From positions 1-32,088 of the forward strand of contig JANWKQ010000106.1 in the NCBI GenBank assembly GCA_025451295.1: DNA of 32,088 nucleotides, read 5' to 3'. Position 1 is the first letter of the stretch. Every line of letters starts with the position of its first letter. The DNA is from Flavobacteriales bacterium. Its GTDB lineage: Bacteria; Bacteroidota; Bacteroidia; CAIKAF01. The notes under the pieces are model-generated. The model ran no database searches and had not been told where the DNA came from. It saw only the letters and a list, made by a program, of their open reading frames with translations. Positions 18,119-25,683 of the stretch are shown one piece after another. Both the position numbers and the translations under genes were made by a program.

Positions 18119-18145
18119 GAAAGGATCTTCAAAATTTTTGATGGC

Positions 18146-18153
18146 CAAAGATA
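18146..18153 (-). promoter_or_regulatory. -7 box TATCTTTG of the amidase gene
   Basis: A perfect TAnnTTTG on the minus strand, 27 bp upstream of the ATG at 18118, inside the N-terminal extension of the longer ORF. It therefore argues for the shorter start. Context is TATCTTTGGCC. Confidence 0.55.
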
Positions 18154-18234
18154 CGATTATCAGCACAATCCGTGGCCATCCTCTGAATGAAATATCCTAA
18201 ACCATTTTAGCAATAAGAATATTGAGCAAAATTG

Positions 18235-18242
18235 TACCTTTG
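18235..18242 (+). promoter_or_regulatory. -7 box TACCTTTG just before the EEP-family gene
   Basis: A perfect TAnnTTTG whose last base is only 4 nt before the ATG at 18247. If used, transcription would start at or very near the start codon, giving a leaderless or nearly leaderless mRNA. No -33 TTTG is visible at 19-nt spacing. Confidence 0.4.
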
Positions 18243-18246
18243 GTCG

Positions 18247-19287
18247 ATGATAAAAAATGGTTTGCCCATAAAAATAGTACAGATATCCATCTTCTTTTTT
18301 GTTTTTAATGGGGGGATCTTTGCACAAAATCAGGAAAAAATCCGGCTGGCATTTTATAATGTCGAAAATTTATTCGACACCATTAATGATCCTTTGACCA
18401 ATGATGATGAGTTTACACCATCAGGAACGAAAGGCTGGTACTTTAGCCGGTATCTTGATAAACTTGATCATATTTATAAAACCATTACTGGTTTAGGCGA
18501 ATGGGACCCACCTGCATTGGTGGGTTTTTGTGAAATTGAAAACCGCTCGGTGCTTTACGATCTTGTAGCCAAAACACCCTTTATCAAACATGGTTATGAG
18601 ATCATCCATCAGGATTCTCCGGATAAAAGAGGGATTGATGTAGGGCTTATTTATCACCCAAAATTATTCAAGCCCATTTCGTTTAAAGCGATCAGGGTGG
18701 ATATAACCCAAGACAGCAGCTCAACAACACGTGATATTTTATATGTAACCGGTAAAATATTTCAAAAGGATACGATCCATGTTTTTATTAATCACTGGCC
18801 ATCGCGTTCAGGTGGACAAGCCAAAAGCGAACCAAGAAGGATCATAGCAGCTGAAACTTTGCGTCTGCATGTCGACTCCATTTTAAAATTGAATAGTAAT
18901 GCAAACATTGTTATCATGGGTGATTTTAATGATGAACCTGGTGATAAAAGCATTTATGAAACATTGGGAGCAAAAGAAGATTCGGTCCAGAAAAATAAAA
19001 CTGATCTGTACAACGCCATGTATTCGTATTTTAAAAAAGAGATCGGTACTGAAAAATTTCAGGATCACTGGCATTGTCTTGACCAGATCATTGTCTCCTA
19101 TGCTTTATTGAATGTATCCAACCAGGTGATCATGTCCTCCCCTTCTATTTTTAAAGCATCCTGGCTGATCGAATCGGATTCAAAATACTTGGGTGATATG
19201 CCCTTCCGTACATATGCAGGTCCAAAATATCTCGGTGGGTATAGTGATCATTTACCGGTGTATGTTGATCTGATCAACACCCGGTAG
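18247..19287 (+). CDS. Exported endonuclease/exonuclease/phosphatase-family protein
   Basis: The ORF track starts at a TTG (18232); the ATG at 18247 (346 aa) is more likely and gives a signal-like segment MIKNGLPIKIVQISIFFFVFNGGIFAQ. A TTG at L6 of that sequence could also serve. The mature part is an EEP-fold hydrolase: FYNVENLFDT (Asn and Glu metal site), VGFCEIENRSVL, DKRGIDVGLIY, FINHWPSRSGG (catalytic His region), MGDFNDEPGDKS (Asp/Asn) and YSDHLPVYVD (final Asp-His). Members cleave phosphodiesters in nucleic acids or phospholipids using a divalent metal. Export suggests extracellular nuclease or phosphate scavenging, though DNA, RNA or lipid cannot be chosen from sequence. It is divergent from the amidase gene and converges on the porin gene with a 21-bp gap. 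Confidence 0.88.
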   Translation: MIKNGLPIKIVQISIFFFVFNGGIFAQNQEKIRLAFYNVENLFDTINDPLTNDDEFTPSGTKGWYFSRYLDKLDHIYKTITGLGEWDPPALVGFCEIENRSVLYDLVAKTPFIKHGYEIIHQDSPDKRGIDVGLIYHPKLFKPISFKAIRVDITQDSSSTTRDILYVTGKIFQKDTIHVFINHWPSRSGGQAKSEPRRIIAAETLRLHVDSILKLNSNANIVIMGDFNDEPGDKSIYETLGAKEDSVQKNKTDLYNAMYSYFKKEIGTEKFQDHWHCLDQIIVSYALLNVSNQVIMSSPSIFKASWLIESDSKYLGDMPFRTYAGPKYLGGYSDHLPVYVDLINTR

Positions 19288-19308
19288 TGACCTCGATTGC
19301 CAAGCGGT

Positions 19309-20820
19309 TTAAAATTGAAAGCCAATGGTTCCGATAATATTATGCATACCGGTTTTAAGTAATGCATAACGAGGCATAGCTGCATAGTCATTGGCAGATA
19401 TCTGCCCACTGGTTAATGTAACAAGATAAGCCAGATCAAAGACCAGATATCTTTCTCTTTTCTTGTCTTTTCCAATGACCATTTTAAAACCTCCTCCAAT
19501 GGAGAAATTATGCAATGCATTTGTAAGTAATGGAGTTTTCTTGAATGGGTCTGATTGAAAATTATACCCGGCTCTTATCTTAAATGGATCCAACTTCAAT
19601 TCTGTTCCAAGACGGATAATATGGGAGGAGGAAAAAGCAGTATCAATATAACTGTTATCCGCCAAAAAAGTGGGACCGCTTGGACGAAGATTCATATTGG
19701 TATAATCGGCAAATTCATACTCAACGCCAATAGCGAGTCTTTTAAAGACCAAAAATCCCAATGAGCCCTGAATTCTCCATGGTGTTGTTAGATTATAGTC
19801 AAACGCCTGTGTGGGTGATTTGGAATAATACTGTCCAATGTTGAGTGAAGTGGTGAGCTCTGCATAACTATCTTCTGTAATTCCGAACCAGGTGGGTGTA
19901 TGAAATGCAAAGCCAACTCTAAACCCATCGAATGGTTTATAAATAACACCCATTTTTACATTCACTCCCAGACCGGAAACATCAATCACCTCTTTAAAGT
20001 CAAGCGTATTAAATCTTGAACTCAGATTATTTATATCTGCTTCCCGATAATTATTTTCTCTTCTATAGTTCAAAATAGAAATTCCAAAAGAGGCACCGGC
20101 AAAAAGTTTATTCCCATAATTAATCCCCCCTGACAAAAGGATATCACCGGTAGAGCCTCCATTTAAGTTCTGGCGGGAGAATCCTTTCGGCTGTGTATTG
20201 GTAAGGCCTAGATTTTCATACATTGTATTGCTCCCTATCGTATCAATCAAAAGCGAATTCAAGGCTAGTTTTTCAAAATCAGCGGTGAGTACATTCGGGG
20301 TGAATCCCTGAGCAGCATCCGTAAATTTTTGAGCCAATGAAAAGCTGGAATCCGTTCCGGTAAAAAAAACATTGTTATTAAAATTATTGGAGCGGTGATA
20401 AGAGAGTCCCACATTTAAAAACTGTACCCCGGTTGCTTTACTTTTGTTAAACCTTCGGCAATAAACGGCACCTACACTTCCGAAATTAAAAACGAATTTA
20501 TCTTCGCTGTATTTGATCCCATCAAAATCAGATTCGGTAAAATTAAAAAACAAGGCTGGGGTAACACTAAACTCTATATTCCTGATCATGCCCAGTCCCG
20601 CCGGATTATTCGCCATACAACTTATATCTGTGCCGAGAGCTCCCATAGCACCTCCCATAGCTGTATAGCGTGCAGTTCCTCCCTGATATGGAAAAGAATA
20701 TTTCAGTGCATCAAAAGCATATTGCTGTGAAAACGAAAAAGGCTTCAACAAAAGAAACACCACAAGAAAAGTTGCGGTGTTATAAATAGAGAGAAATTTT
20801 ACGGGTATTTTTTTTTTCAT
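19309..20820 (-). CDS. Outer membrane porin, FadL/OmpP1/TodX-like
   Basis: A 503-aa outer-membrane beta-barrel. The signal peptide is MKKKIPVKFLSIYNTATFLVVFLLLKPFSFSQ. The mature N-terminus ALKYSFPYQGGTARYTAMGGAMGALGTDISCMANNPAGLGMIRNIEFSVTPALFF carries the AxGxA..D.S....NPAGL signature of the FadL-type hydrophobic-compound transport family. Alternating aromatic strands follow (FAGASFGISILNYRREN, VKMGVIYKPFDGFRVGFAFHTPTWF, PWRIQGSLGFLVFKRLAIGVEYEFADY, IRLGTELKLDPFKIRAGYNFQSDPF), and the protein ends in a strand with terminal Phe (NIIGTIGFQF), the BAM recognition signal. It lies 21 bp after the Asn-rich lipoprotein gene on the same strand, so the two are probably co-transcribed. Substrate unknown; hydrophobic molecules are the family norm. 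Confidence 0.9.
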   Translation of the reverse strand: MKKKIPVKFLSIYNTATFLVVFLLLKPFSFSQQYAFDALKYSFPYQGGTARYTAMGGAMGALGTDISCMANNPAGLGMIRNIEFSVTPALFFNFTESDFDGIKYSEDKFVFNFGSVGAVYCRRFNKSKATGVQFLNVGLSYHRSNNFNNNVFFTGTDSSFSLAQKFTDAAQGFTPNVLTADFEKLALNSLLIDTIGSNTMYENLGLTNTQPKGFSRQNLNGGSTGDILLSGGINYGNKLFAGASFGISILNYRRENNYREADINNLSSRFNTLDFKEVIDVSGLGVNVKMGVIYKPFDGFRVGFAFHTPTWFGITEDSYAELTTSLNIGQYYSKSPTQAFDYNLTTPWRIQGSLGFLVFKRLAIGVEYEFADYTNMNLRPSGPTFLADNSYIDTAFSSSHIIRLGTELKLDPFKIRAGYNFQSDPFKKTPLLTNALHNFSIGGGFKMVIGKDKKRERYLVFDLAYLVTLTSGQISANDYAAMPRYALLKTGMHNIIGTIGFQF

Positions 20821-20841
20821 CCTTGGGCTGTCACGAAATCA

Positions 20842-21945
20842 CTATTTGTGGATCTTGTCGTTTTGAGTACCACCATTGTTCGAATTGGTTCCTTTGTTGT
20901 TACTGTTGATAGTACCGTTATACTGATAGTTGTTGTTTCGGCTACCTTCAGAAAACACACCGCTTCGCGACCAATTACTGTTGTTATTGGTATTGGGTGA
21001 AATGTTCACATCTTCATTATGATTATCCCAGCGCTTGGTTGTATTGTTATTGGTGTTGGAGGAATTTGTATTTCCTTTACTGGTATTTGTGGTCTTATTA
21101 TCGTCCGACGGATAATTATTAGTGACCACAACCGTATTGTTATTCGTATTGGTTTTATCGGTGGTTACATTATTCTTGTCAGCACTTATATCTGTAGATT
21201 GATCATTTACAGTGGGCTCAATATTCGTTTTATCATCCGTTATAATCAGGGTCGCATTATTGGCTTCTCTGATGGCTGTATAATTGATCGCAGGTCGTTG
21301 GATTACGTCACGGGTAATGCCATTGTTTTGCATGAGCATTACAAAATTGGTTGGATTGATGATGGAAGGGGTATGCGTACTATCTACCTTCCAGAAACCC
21401 GCATAGCAATTATTGTCAAAGCTGTTATAGTAGAGGGTATTGAAGCACACTCCATTGTTCTGGCTGTTATTTGCATAAGGCCCGAACGGATTCCACCGGC
21501 CATAACCAGCATAGCTGTTGGTATGGTTTGCTGCATTGGGTTCCCACCATCTATAGGTGCTGTAAACCGAATTTCCGAAATAAGATGAACTTGAACTGTT
21601 ATACCAATAGTAATTTGTATAATATGGATCGTAATAACTCCAGGTATTGTTGGGAGTATTAAATCTTTTTATCCTGGATGAATAGGTATAGTCGTAGTAG
21701 TCATCGACTTTAATATTTGTTTCGGAATTGTTGGCAAAGGCAATTTCATCCTCAGTTGGTTGAACATCACTTTTAACAGCTTCTGAATTTTCGGTAGTGG
21801 TTGATTTTTTACTGAGCTCGTATTCTCTCACTTCCCTTTTGGCATCGATATCGGAAAAATACATGTCATCCTGCATAAACCTGCTGGTTTGACAACTTGC
21901 CAAAAAGATCAATGCAAATCCAACCAACCAAATTCTGTTTTTCAT
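20842..21945 (-). CDS. Asn/Ser/Thr-rich lipoprotein of unknown function
   Basis: A 367-aa protein with a lipoprotein signal [21 protein letters not shown] (lipidated Cys at residue 18). The mature N-terminus is charged ([16 protein letters not shown], a segment seen in several Bacteroidota surface lipoproteins). A Tyr/Trp/Asn-rich middle follows ([38 protein letters not shown]), then a conserved-looking segment ([28 protein letters not shown]). The last ~130 residues are low-complexity Asn/Thr/Ser/Lys. I recognise no catalytic domain. It is the first gene of a likely two-gene operon with the FadL-type porin and is divergent from proS. Its long plus-strand shadow ORF (189 aa) is not a gene. 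Confidence 0.82.
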   Translation of the reverse strand: MKNRIWLVGFALIFLASCQTSRFMQDDMYFSDIDAKREVREYELSKKSTTTENSEAVKSDVQPTEDEIAFANNSETNIKVDDYYDYTYSSRIKRFNTPNNTWSYYDPYYTNYYWYNSSSSSYFGNSVYSTYRWWEPNAANHTNSYAGYGRWNPFGPYANNSQNNGVCFNTLYYNSFDNNCYAGFWKVDSTHTPSIINPTNFVMLMQNNGITRDVIQRPAINYTAIREANNATLIITDDKTNIEPTVNDQSTDISADKNNVTTDKTNTNNNTVVVTNNYPSDDNKTTNTSKGNTNSSNTNNNTTKRWDNHNEDVNISPNTNNNSNWSRSGVFSEGSRNNNYQYNGTINSNNKGTNSNNGGTQNDKIHK

Positions 21946-21992
21946 GCTGCAAGTTTTACCAACCTGATTAATCCGACTAAGATACTTATTGT

Positions 21993-22000
21993 TACATTTG
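21993..22000 (+). promoter_or_regulatory. -7 box TACATTTG of proS
   Basis: A perfect TAnnTTTG 47 bp upstream of the GTG start chosen for proS, within the divergent region between the lipoprotein gene and proS. It lies inside the spurious N-terminal extension of the ORF-track frame. A -33 motif is not evident. Confidence 0.45.
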
Positions 22001-22047
22001 TATCCTCATTAAATAGTGTCAAATTTTATACCAAATACCTTATTTCA

Positions 22048-23520
22048 GTGGAAAAATTAACATCCAGAAGCGAAAATTACAGCCAGTGGTATAACGATCT
22101 TGTCCTAAAGGCTGGAATGGCAGAACATTCAGCGGTAAAGGGATGTATGGTCATCAAACCTTACGGCTACTCTATCTGGGAGAGAATGCAGCAAACTTTA
22201 GACAAGATGTTCAAGGATACAGGTCATGAAAATGCCTATTTCCCGCTATTTGTACCTAAAAGTTTTTTAGAAAAAGAAGAAGGACATGCCGAAGGATTTG
22301 CTAAGGAATGTGCCGTGGTTACGCACCATCGTCTGATGGTTGACCCTGACAATCCTGGAAAACTCATGGTGGATCCCAAATCCAAACTGGAGGAGGAACT
22401 CATTGTACGACCTACCTCTGAAGCCATCATTTGGAATACCTATAAAGGCTGGATCCAGAGTTATCGCGATTTACCAATTCTGATTAACCAATGGGCCAAT
22501 GTGGTTCGCTGGGAAATGAGGACAAGACTATTTTTAAGAACCGCCGAGTTTCTATGGCAGGAGGGACATACAGCACACGCTACTTCAGCAGAAGCCATTG
22601 AAGAAACCGAAAAAATGTTGGGAGTATATGCTGATTTCGCAGAAAATACGATGGCAATTCCGGTGATAAAAGGAATTAAAACCCCAAACGAAAGATTCGC
22701 AGGTGCTTTGGAAACCTATTGCATTGAGGCCCTTATGCAGGATGGTAAAGCCTTACAGGCCGGCACTTCCCATTTTCTGGGTCAGAATTTTGCAAAAGCA
22801 TTCGAGGTAAAATATATAACCAAAGAAAATAAGCAGGAATTTGTTTGGGCCACCTCATGGGGTGTCTCCACACGTTTAATGGGTGCTTTGATCATGACAC
22901 ATAGTGACGACCAGGGATTGGTTTTACCACCACGACTTGCACCAGTCCAGGTGGTGATCGTTCCTATCTATAAAACCGATGAGGAATTTAAAGCAACCGT
23001 TACGAAGGCAAATGAAATCGCTACCGAATTAAAAGCACTGGGCATTCGGGTAAAAGTGGATGACGATGATAAATATAAACCGGGTTGGAAATTTGCTGAA
23101 TATGAATTCAAGGGTGTGCCGGTACGATTAGCCATCGGACCTCGTGACCTGGCAAACAACAATGTAGAATTAGCCCGCAGAGATACAAAGACCAAAGAAG
23201 TGATTTCGGTAAATGGACTCTCAGCTCATATTCAACAATTAATGGAAGAGATCCAAACAAGTTTGTTCAACAAGGCGAAGGCATTCAGAGATTCAAGTAT
23301 CCGTGAGGTAAATTCTTACGAAGAATTTAAAACCGCTTTGGAAAAAGGTGGATTTATCTCGGCGCATTGGGATGGAACCGCTGAAACAGAAGAAAAGATC
23401 AAGGTAGAGACGAAAGCAACCATTCGATGCATTCCACTTGATAATCCAAAAGAGAATGGTGCATGTATCCTTACAGGCAAACCTTCCACTCAGCGGGTTT
23501 TATTTGCGATTGCTTATTAG
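22048..23520 (+). CDS. proS: Prolyl-tRNA synthetase (ProS type 3, archaeal/eukaryotic-like)
   Basis: This class II aminoacyl-tRNA synthetase charges tRNA-Pro. The ORF track extends to 21889, but the conserved N-terminus begins [51 protein letters not shown] at 22048 immediately before it gives 490 aa, the usual length for the short Bacteroidota ProRS without an INS editing domain. Visible motifs include motif 1 around NAYFPLFVP, motif 2 region [27 protein letters not shown], the TxE substrate loop ([11 protein letters not shown]), and motif 3 region [38 protein letters not shown], followed by the anticodon-binding domain ([33 protein letters not shown]). The C-terminal zinc-binding-like extension contains only a few Cys and ends [12 protein letters not shown]. 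It has its own promoter-like box and is followed by a repeat-rich gap. Confidence 0.96.
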   Translation: MEKLTSRSENYSQWYNDLVLKAGMAEHSAVKGCMVIKPYGYSIWERMQQTLDKMFKDTGHENAYFPLFVPKSFLEKEEGHAEGFAKECAVVTHHRLMVDPDNPGKLMVDPKSKLEEELIVRPTSEAIIWNTYKGWIQSYRDLPILINQWANVVRWEMRTRLFLRTAEFLWQEGHTAHATSAEAIEETEKMLGVYADFAENTMAIPVIKGIKTPNERFAGALETYCIEALMQDGKALQAGTSHFLGQNFAKAFEVKYITKENKQEFVWATSWGVSTRLMGALIMTHSDDQGLVLPPRLAPVQVVIVPIYKTDEEFKATVTKANEIATELKALGIRVKVDDDDKYKPGWKFAEYEFKGVPVRLAIGPRDLANNNVELARRDTKTKEVISVNGLSAHIQQLMEEIQTSLFNKAKAFRDSSIREVNSYEEFKTALEKGGFISAHWDGTAETEEKIKVETKATIRCIPLDNPKENGACILTGKPSTQRVLFAIAY

Positions 23521-23576
23521 TCCTGATGATAAATATCAGGAATTTCATGGCGGCTTAACCGGTGTTCCACTATATC

Positions 23577-23677
23577 TTTTGTTGTTGCCACCAATCATCT
23601 TATCGAAAGGTTGCAAAGACGGGCAATTGCCCGTCTCTACAAACGTCCTCGAGACAATCTTCTTGGCAACAACAAAA
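23577..23677. repeat. ~101-bp imperfect palindrome with GACGGGCAATTGCCCGTC core
   Basis: The outer arms TTTTGTTGTTGCCA (23577-23590) and TGGCAACAACAAAA (23664-23677) are perfect reverse complements and sit symmetrically around a central near-palindrome at 23611-23642 (14 of 16 pairs; GACGGGCAATTGCCCGTC perfect). The arms between pair only partly, and weaker complementarity continues outside. This is the layout of an old non-autonomous palindromic or MITE-like element. The right half GCCCGTCTCTACAA resembles the GAGACG-type palindromes dispersed in some Bacteroidota and cyanobacterial genomes (from memory). Confidence 0.7.
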
Positions 23678-23787
23678 GGATGTCGCTCCACCCCGGGCCG
23701 CTAGCGGCTTACAGAAATAATTTCCATCCCATTAAAGTAAACCGTAAATTCGTACGTCAACAATTAGTAAATGGTGATCGGTTACCG

Positions 23788-23817
23788 GTAATTCGCAAAA
23801 AAGGTCTTCCGAATTAC
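23788..23817. promoter_or_regulatory. Inverted repeat GTAATTCG-N14-CGAATTAC upstream of the sigma factor gene
   Basis: A perfect 8-bp inverted repeat with a 14-nt spacer, ending 29 bp before the sigma factor ATG. It overlaps the palindrome TTACCGGTAA (23782-23791) and is nested with a second IR AATTAGTAA (23762-23770)/TTACTAATT (23814-23822). It could be an operator or mRNA hairpin; no evidence decides. Confidence 0.35.
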
Positions 23818-23846
23818 TAATTACCAATAACTGGTTAGCAAACCAC

Positions 23847-24407
23847 ATGGAAGAAATTTCGGCCCGGCAAAAACCAACTGTCATTCAGGCAGTAAAAAAT
23901 TACGGAAAGCAGCTTTCGAATTTTATCAGGGGGCGTGTGTCAACTGATGAAGATGCTGAAGACATCCTGCAGGACGTATGGTTTCAATTCAGCAATGTGG
24001 CCGAAGTGGAGGCCATTGAAAGCGTAAGTGGTTGGCTCTTTAAAGTGGCCCGCAACAAGATCACGGATAATTTCAGGAAAAAGAAAACCAGCAATATCGA
24101 AGATTTTAGCTATGAAAATGAGGAGGGTGAAATCAATTTCCGTGAAATACTGCTGGCCGACACATCCGATACGGGTGATGACTTTTTCAAGGAAGTATTT
24201 TGGGAAGTATTATTCGAAGCGTTGAATGAACTGCCGGAAAACCAAAAAGAAGTATTTATTCTAAATGAACTGGAAGAAAAAACACTTCAGGAAATTGCAG
24301 ATGCCAAAGGAGAAAAATTAAAGACCATTATTTCGCGAAAAGGATATGCTGTTAAGCATTTGCGAAAGAGACTGGAAGATGTTTATAATGAATTTTTAAA
24401 TGAATAA
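23847..24407 (+). CDS. ECF-type RNA polymerase sigma factor
   Basis: A 186-aa sigma-70 family protein of the extracytoplasmic-function size class. Region 2 is visible as FIRGRVSTDEDAEDILQDVWFQFSNVAEVEAIESVSGWLFKVARNKITDNFRKKK (about 28-85). A variable linker follows, then region 4 as ALNELPENQKEVFILNELEEKTLQEIADAKGEKLKTIISRKGYAVKHLRKRLEDVY (about 130-180) with its helix-turn-helix. It directs RNA polymerase to a subset of promoters, but target genes cannot be deduced. The next gene begins 2 bp after the stop and encodes a small membrane protein. No canonical anti-sigma zinc motif (HxxxCxxC) is seen in that partner. IRs lie just upstream and may regulate this operon. Confidence 0.92.
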   Translation: MEEISARQKPTVIQAVKNYGKQLSNFIRGRVSTDEDAEDILQDVWFQFSNVAEVEAIESVSGWLFKVARNKITDNFRKKKTSNIEDFSYENEEGEINFREILLADTSDTGDDFFKEVFWEVLFEALNELPENQKEVFILNELEEKTLQEIADAKGEKLKTIISRKGYAVKHLRKRLEDVYNEFLNE

Positions 24408-24409
24408 TT

Positions 24410-24742
24410 ATGTGTGCCATGAACCGTAAAAAATACTGGATGTTCCCTTTAGTGGGAATTGCATTGATTGCACTGGGAAGTTTAGTCGTTATGATGCTCT
24501 GGAATTGGATCATTCCTGATATCATTCCGGCAGTGAAGGAAATTACCTATCTCCAATCATTGGGATTATTGGTACTTTGCAGGATCTTATTCGGACATTT
24601 TGGACGTCGTGGCGGTGGTCACTGGAACAAGAGTGGCCCCAACCAATGGGGTGGTCAGTGGAAACAAAAATGGTCGCAGATGACAGATGAGGAAAAAGAA
24701 AAATATAAAGAGGAATGGAGAAAAAGATGTGGGAAATATTAA
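24410..24742 (+). CDS. Small membrane protein co-transcribed with the ECF sigma factor
   Basis: A 110-aa protein with two predicted membrane segments (FPLVGIALIALGSLVVMMLWNWIIP and ITYLQSLGLLVLCRILFG). A Gly/His/Trp-rich segment follows (GHFGRRGGGHWNKSGPNQWGGQWKQKW), then a charged helical tail (SQMTDEEKEKYKEEWRKRCGKY) with a conserved-looking C-terminal Cys. An ATG at 24410 lies 2 bp after the sigma stop; a second in-frame ATG at 24419 (MNRKKYW) is the alternative. I recall similar small proteins next to sigma factors in Bacteroidota, where a regulatory or stress role is suspected but not shown. It lacks the usual anti-sigma domain. Its TAA stop overlaps that of the convergent minus-strand gene (shared TTAA). 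Confidence 0.82.
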   Translation: MCAMNRKKYWMFPLVGIALIALGSLVVMMLWNWIIPDIIPAVKEITYLQSLGLLVLCRILFGHFGRRGGGHWNKSGPNQWGGQWKQKWSQMTDEEKEKYKEEWRKRCGKY

Positions 24743-25638
24743 TAATAAGTGTACACAAATCTCAATCTTTGGCTTTGCCAGTATGGAACAGCACAACCCG
24801 TTTTTAGCATTGAGGTGATCCTTCCTTCATAACCATAGCTGAAAATAATGGTACATGAGCATTCTTCCTTGTTATGATCATCATCATCCCTTTCAAACCG
24901 ATCCAGTTGTTCCAGCCACCCTTCGGTAGTATACCTCAATTGATACCGATCAGCATAAGGACCAGTGGAATTAACAGATACTAATCTTTGAAGTGAGTCA
25001 TATGCATAAATGACGGTAGAATTATAACTGGGATAGTTGTTACTTACATAAGATCTCTTTATTAAATGGTCATTTGAATCATAATCATAGTAGTAGTGAT
25101 AAGTCTGAGCACTATCAAAACTATCGATCAGTCTACCCTTCTGAAATCTTGAAAGGATATAACCGGTTGACTCATGAAAACTTGAATAATATGTTTCTAT
25201 CGAAAAAGTGTCCGCCCAGTATTTATAAGTTACATCCGTTATACTTTGGGATCGGTATTTTGAAAACTCCCGGCTTATTTTCCCATTTTGGAATGTAAAG
25301 ATTTTGGTATAAACCGTATCATAGGTGGGAATATATATGGTATCCGCTTGTCCTAGAGAGATAATTTTTACAAGCTGCCCTTTTTTGTCAAATTGATAAT
25401 GAACACCTTCAAAAAGCGGATACCACTGATCACCGCCAATATCCAGTTCACGGTAAACATAAATTTCTTTGATGGAATTTTGTTGAACAAACAAAGGATT
25501 TATTGGGAAAGGGATATCATCATCATCTTCACTGAACTCCAAAAAATTGATTGTTGTAATAGAAGGTCCAGTTTGGCCTTCTACAAAACTGTTGAATATC
25601 AAAACAACCAGTAAAAAAAATACATGGTTTTTAATCAC
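24739..25638 (-). CDS. Hypothetical exported protein with YD/RHS-like repeat strands
   Basis: A 299-aa protein. The start codon is GTG at 25638; no in-frame ATG occurs upstream before a stop. The signal peptide is MIKNHVFFLLVVLIFNSFVEGQ. The mature part alternates short Tyr-rich strands such as YQFDKKGQLVKIISLGQ, YYYDYDSNDHLIKRSYVSNNY, YAYDSLQRLVSVNS and FSYGYEGRITSMLKTG. These have the Y.YD..g.l......  rhythm of RHS/YD-type repeats, suggesting an extended beta structure. Acidic runs (EDDDD, ERDDDDH) are present. No catalytic motif is visible. It lies 45 bp downstream of the 375-aa exported protein gene on the same strand, so the two may share a transcript with anmK. The stop codon overlaps that of the convergent membrane-protein gene. 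Confidence 0.75.
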   Translation of the reverse strand: MIKNHVFFLLVVLIFNSFVEGQTGPSITTINFLEFSEDDDDIPFPINPLFVQQNSIKEIYVYRELDIGGDQWYPLFEGVHYQFDKKGQLVKIISLGQADTIYIPTYDTVYTKIFTFQNGKISREFSKYRSQSITDVTYKYWADTFSIETYYSSFHESTGYILSRFQKGRLIDSFDSAQTYHYYYDYDSNDHLIKRSYVSNNYPSYNSTVIYAYDSLQRLVSVNSTGPYADRYQLRYTTEGWLEQLDRFERDDDDHNKEECSCTIIFSYGYEGRITSMLKTGCAVPYWQSQRLRFVYTYY

Positions 25639-25683
25639 AAGGATCCTATTTGATCTATAAAAGTAAAAATTTGCAGCGTAGGA

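Larger units (their letters stand above)
23521..23846. other. Intergenic region after proS: small hairpin, palindromic element and IR before the sigma gene
   Basis: These 326 bp contain three inverted-repeat structures: TCCTGAT/ATCAGGA directly after the proS stop (23521-23541, a weak terminator candidate without a T tract), the imperfect palindrome at 23565-23690, and GTAATTCG/CGAATTAC before the sigma gene. ORF-track entries 23438..23704 and 23611..23820 run across these and are not convincing genes. Confidence 0.6.

Noticed and set aside
21019-21588. 189-aa plus-strand ORF rich in Ile/Gly
   Set aside because: It is antisense to the Asn-rich lipoprotein gene; AAC/AAT-rich codons read backwards give Ile/Val/Gly-rich frames. 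The minus-strand protein has a lipoprotein signal and good context.
23521-23541. TCCTGAT/ATCAGGA hairpin as proS terminator
   Set aside because: Stem is only 7 bp and is followed by ATTTC rather than a T tract; kept only as a weak possibility in the intergenic entry.
23611-23820. 69-aa ORF (MQRRAIARLYKRP...) after proS
   Set aside because: Begins with TTG inside the palindromic core, resembles no known family by eye, and its composition follows the inverted repeat.
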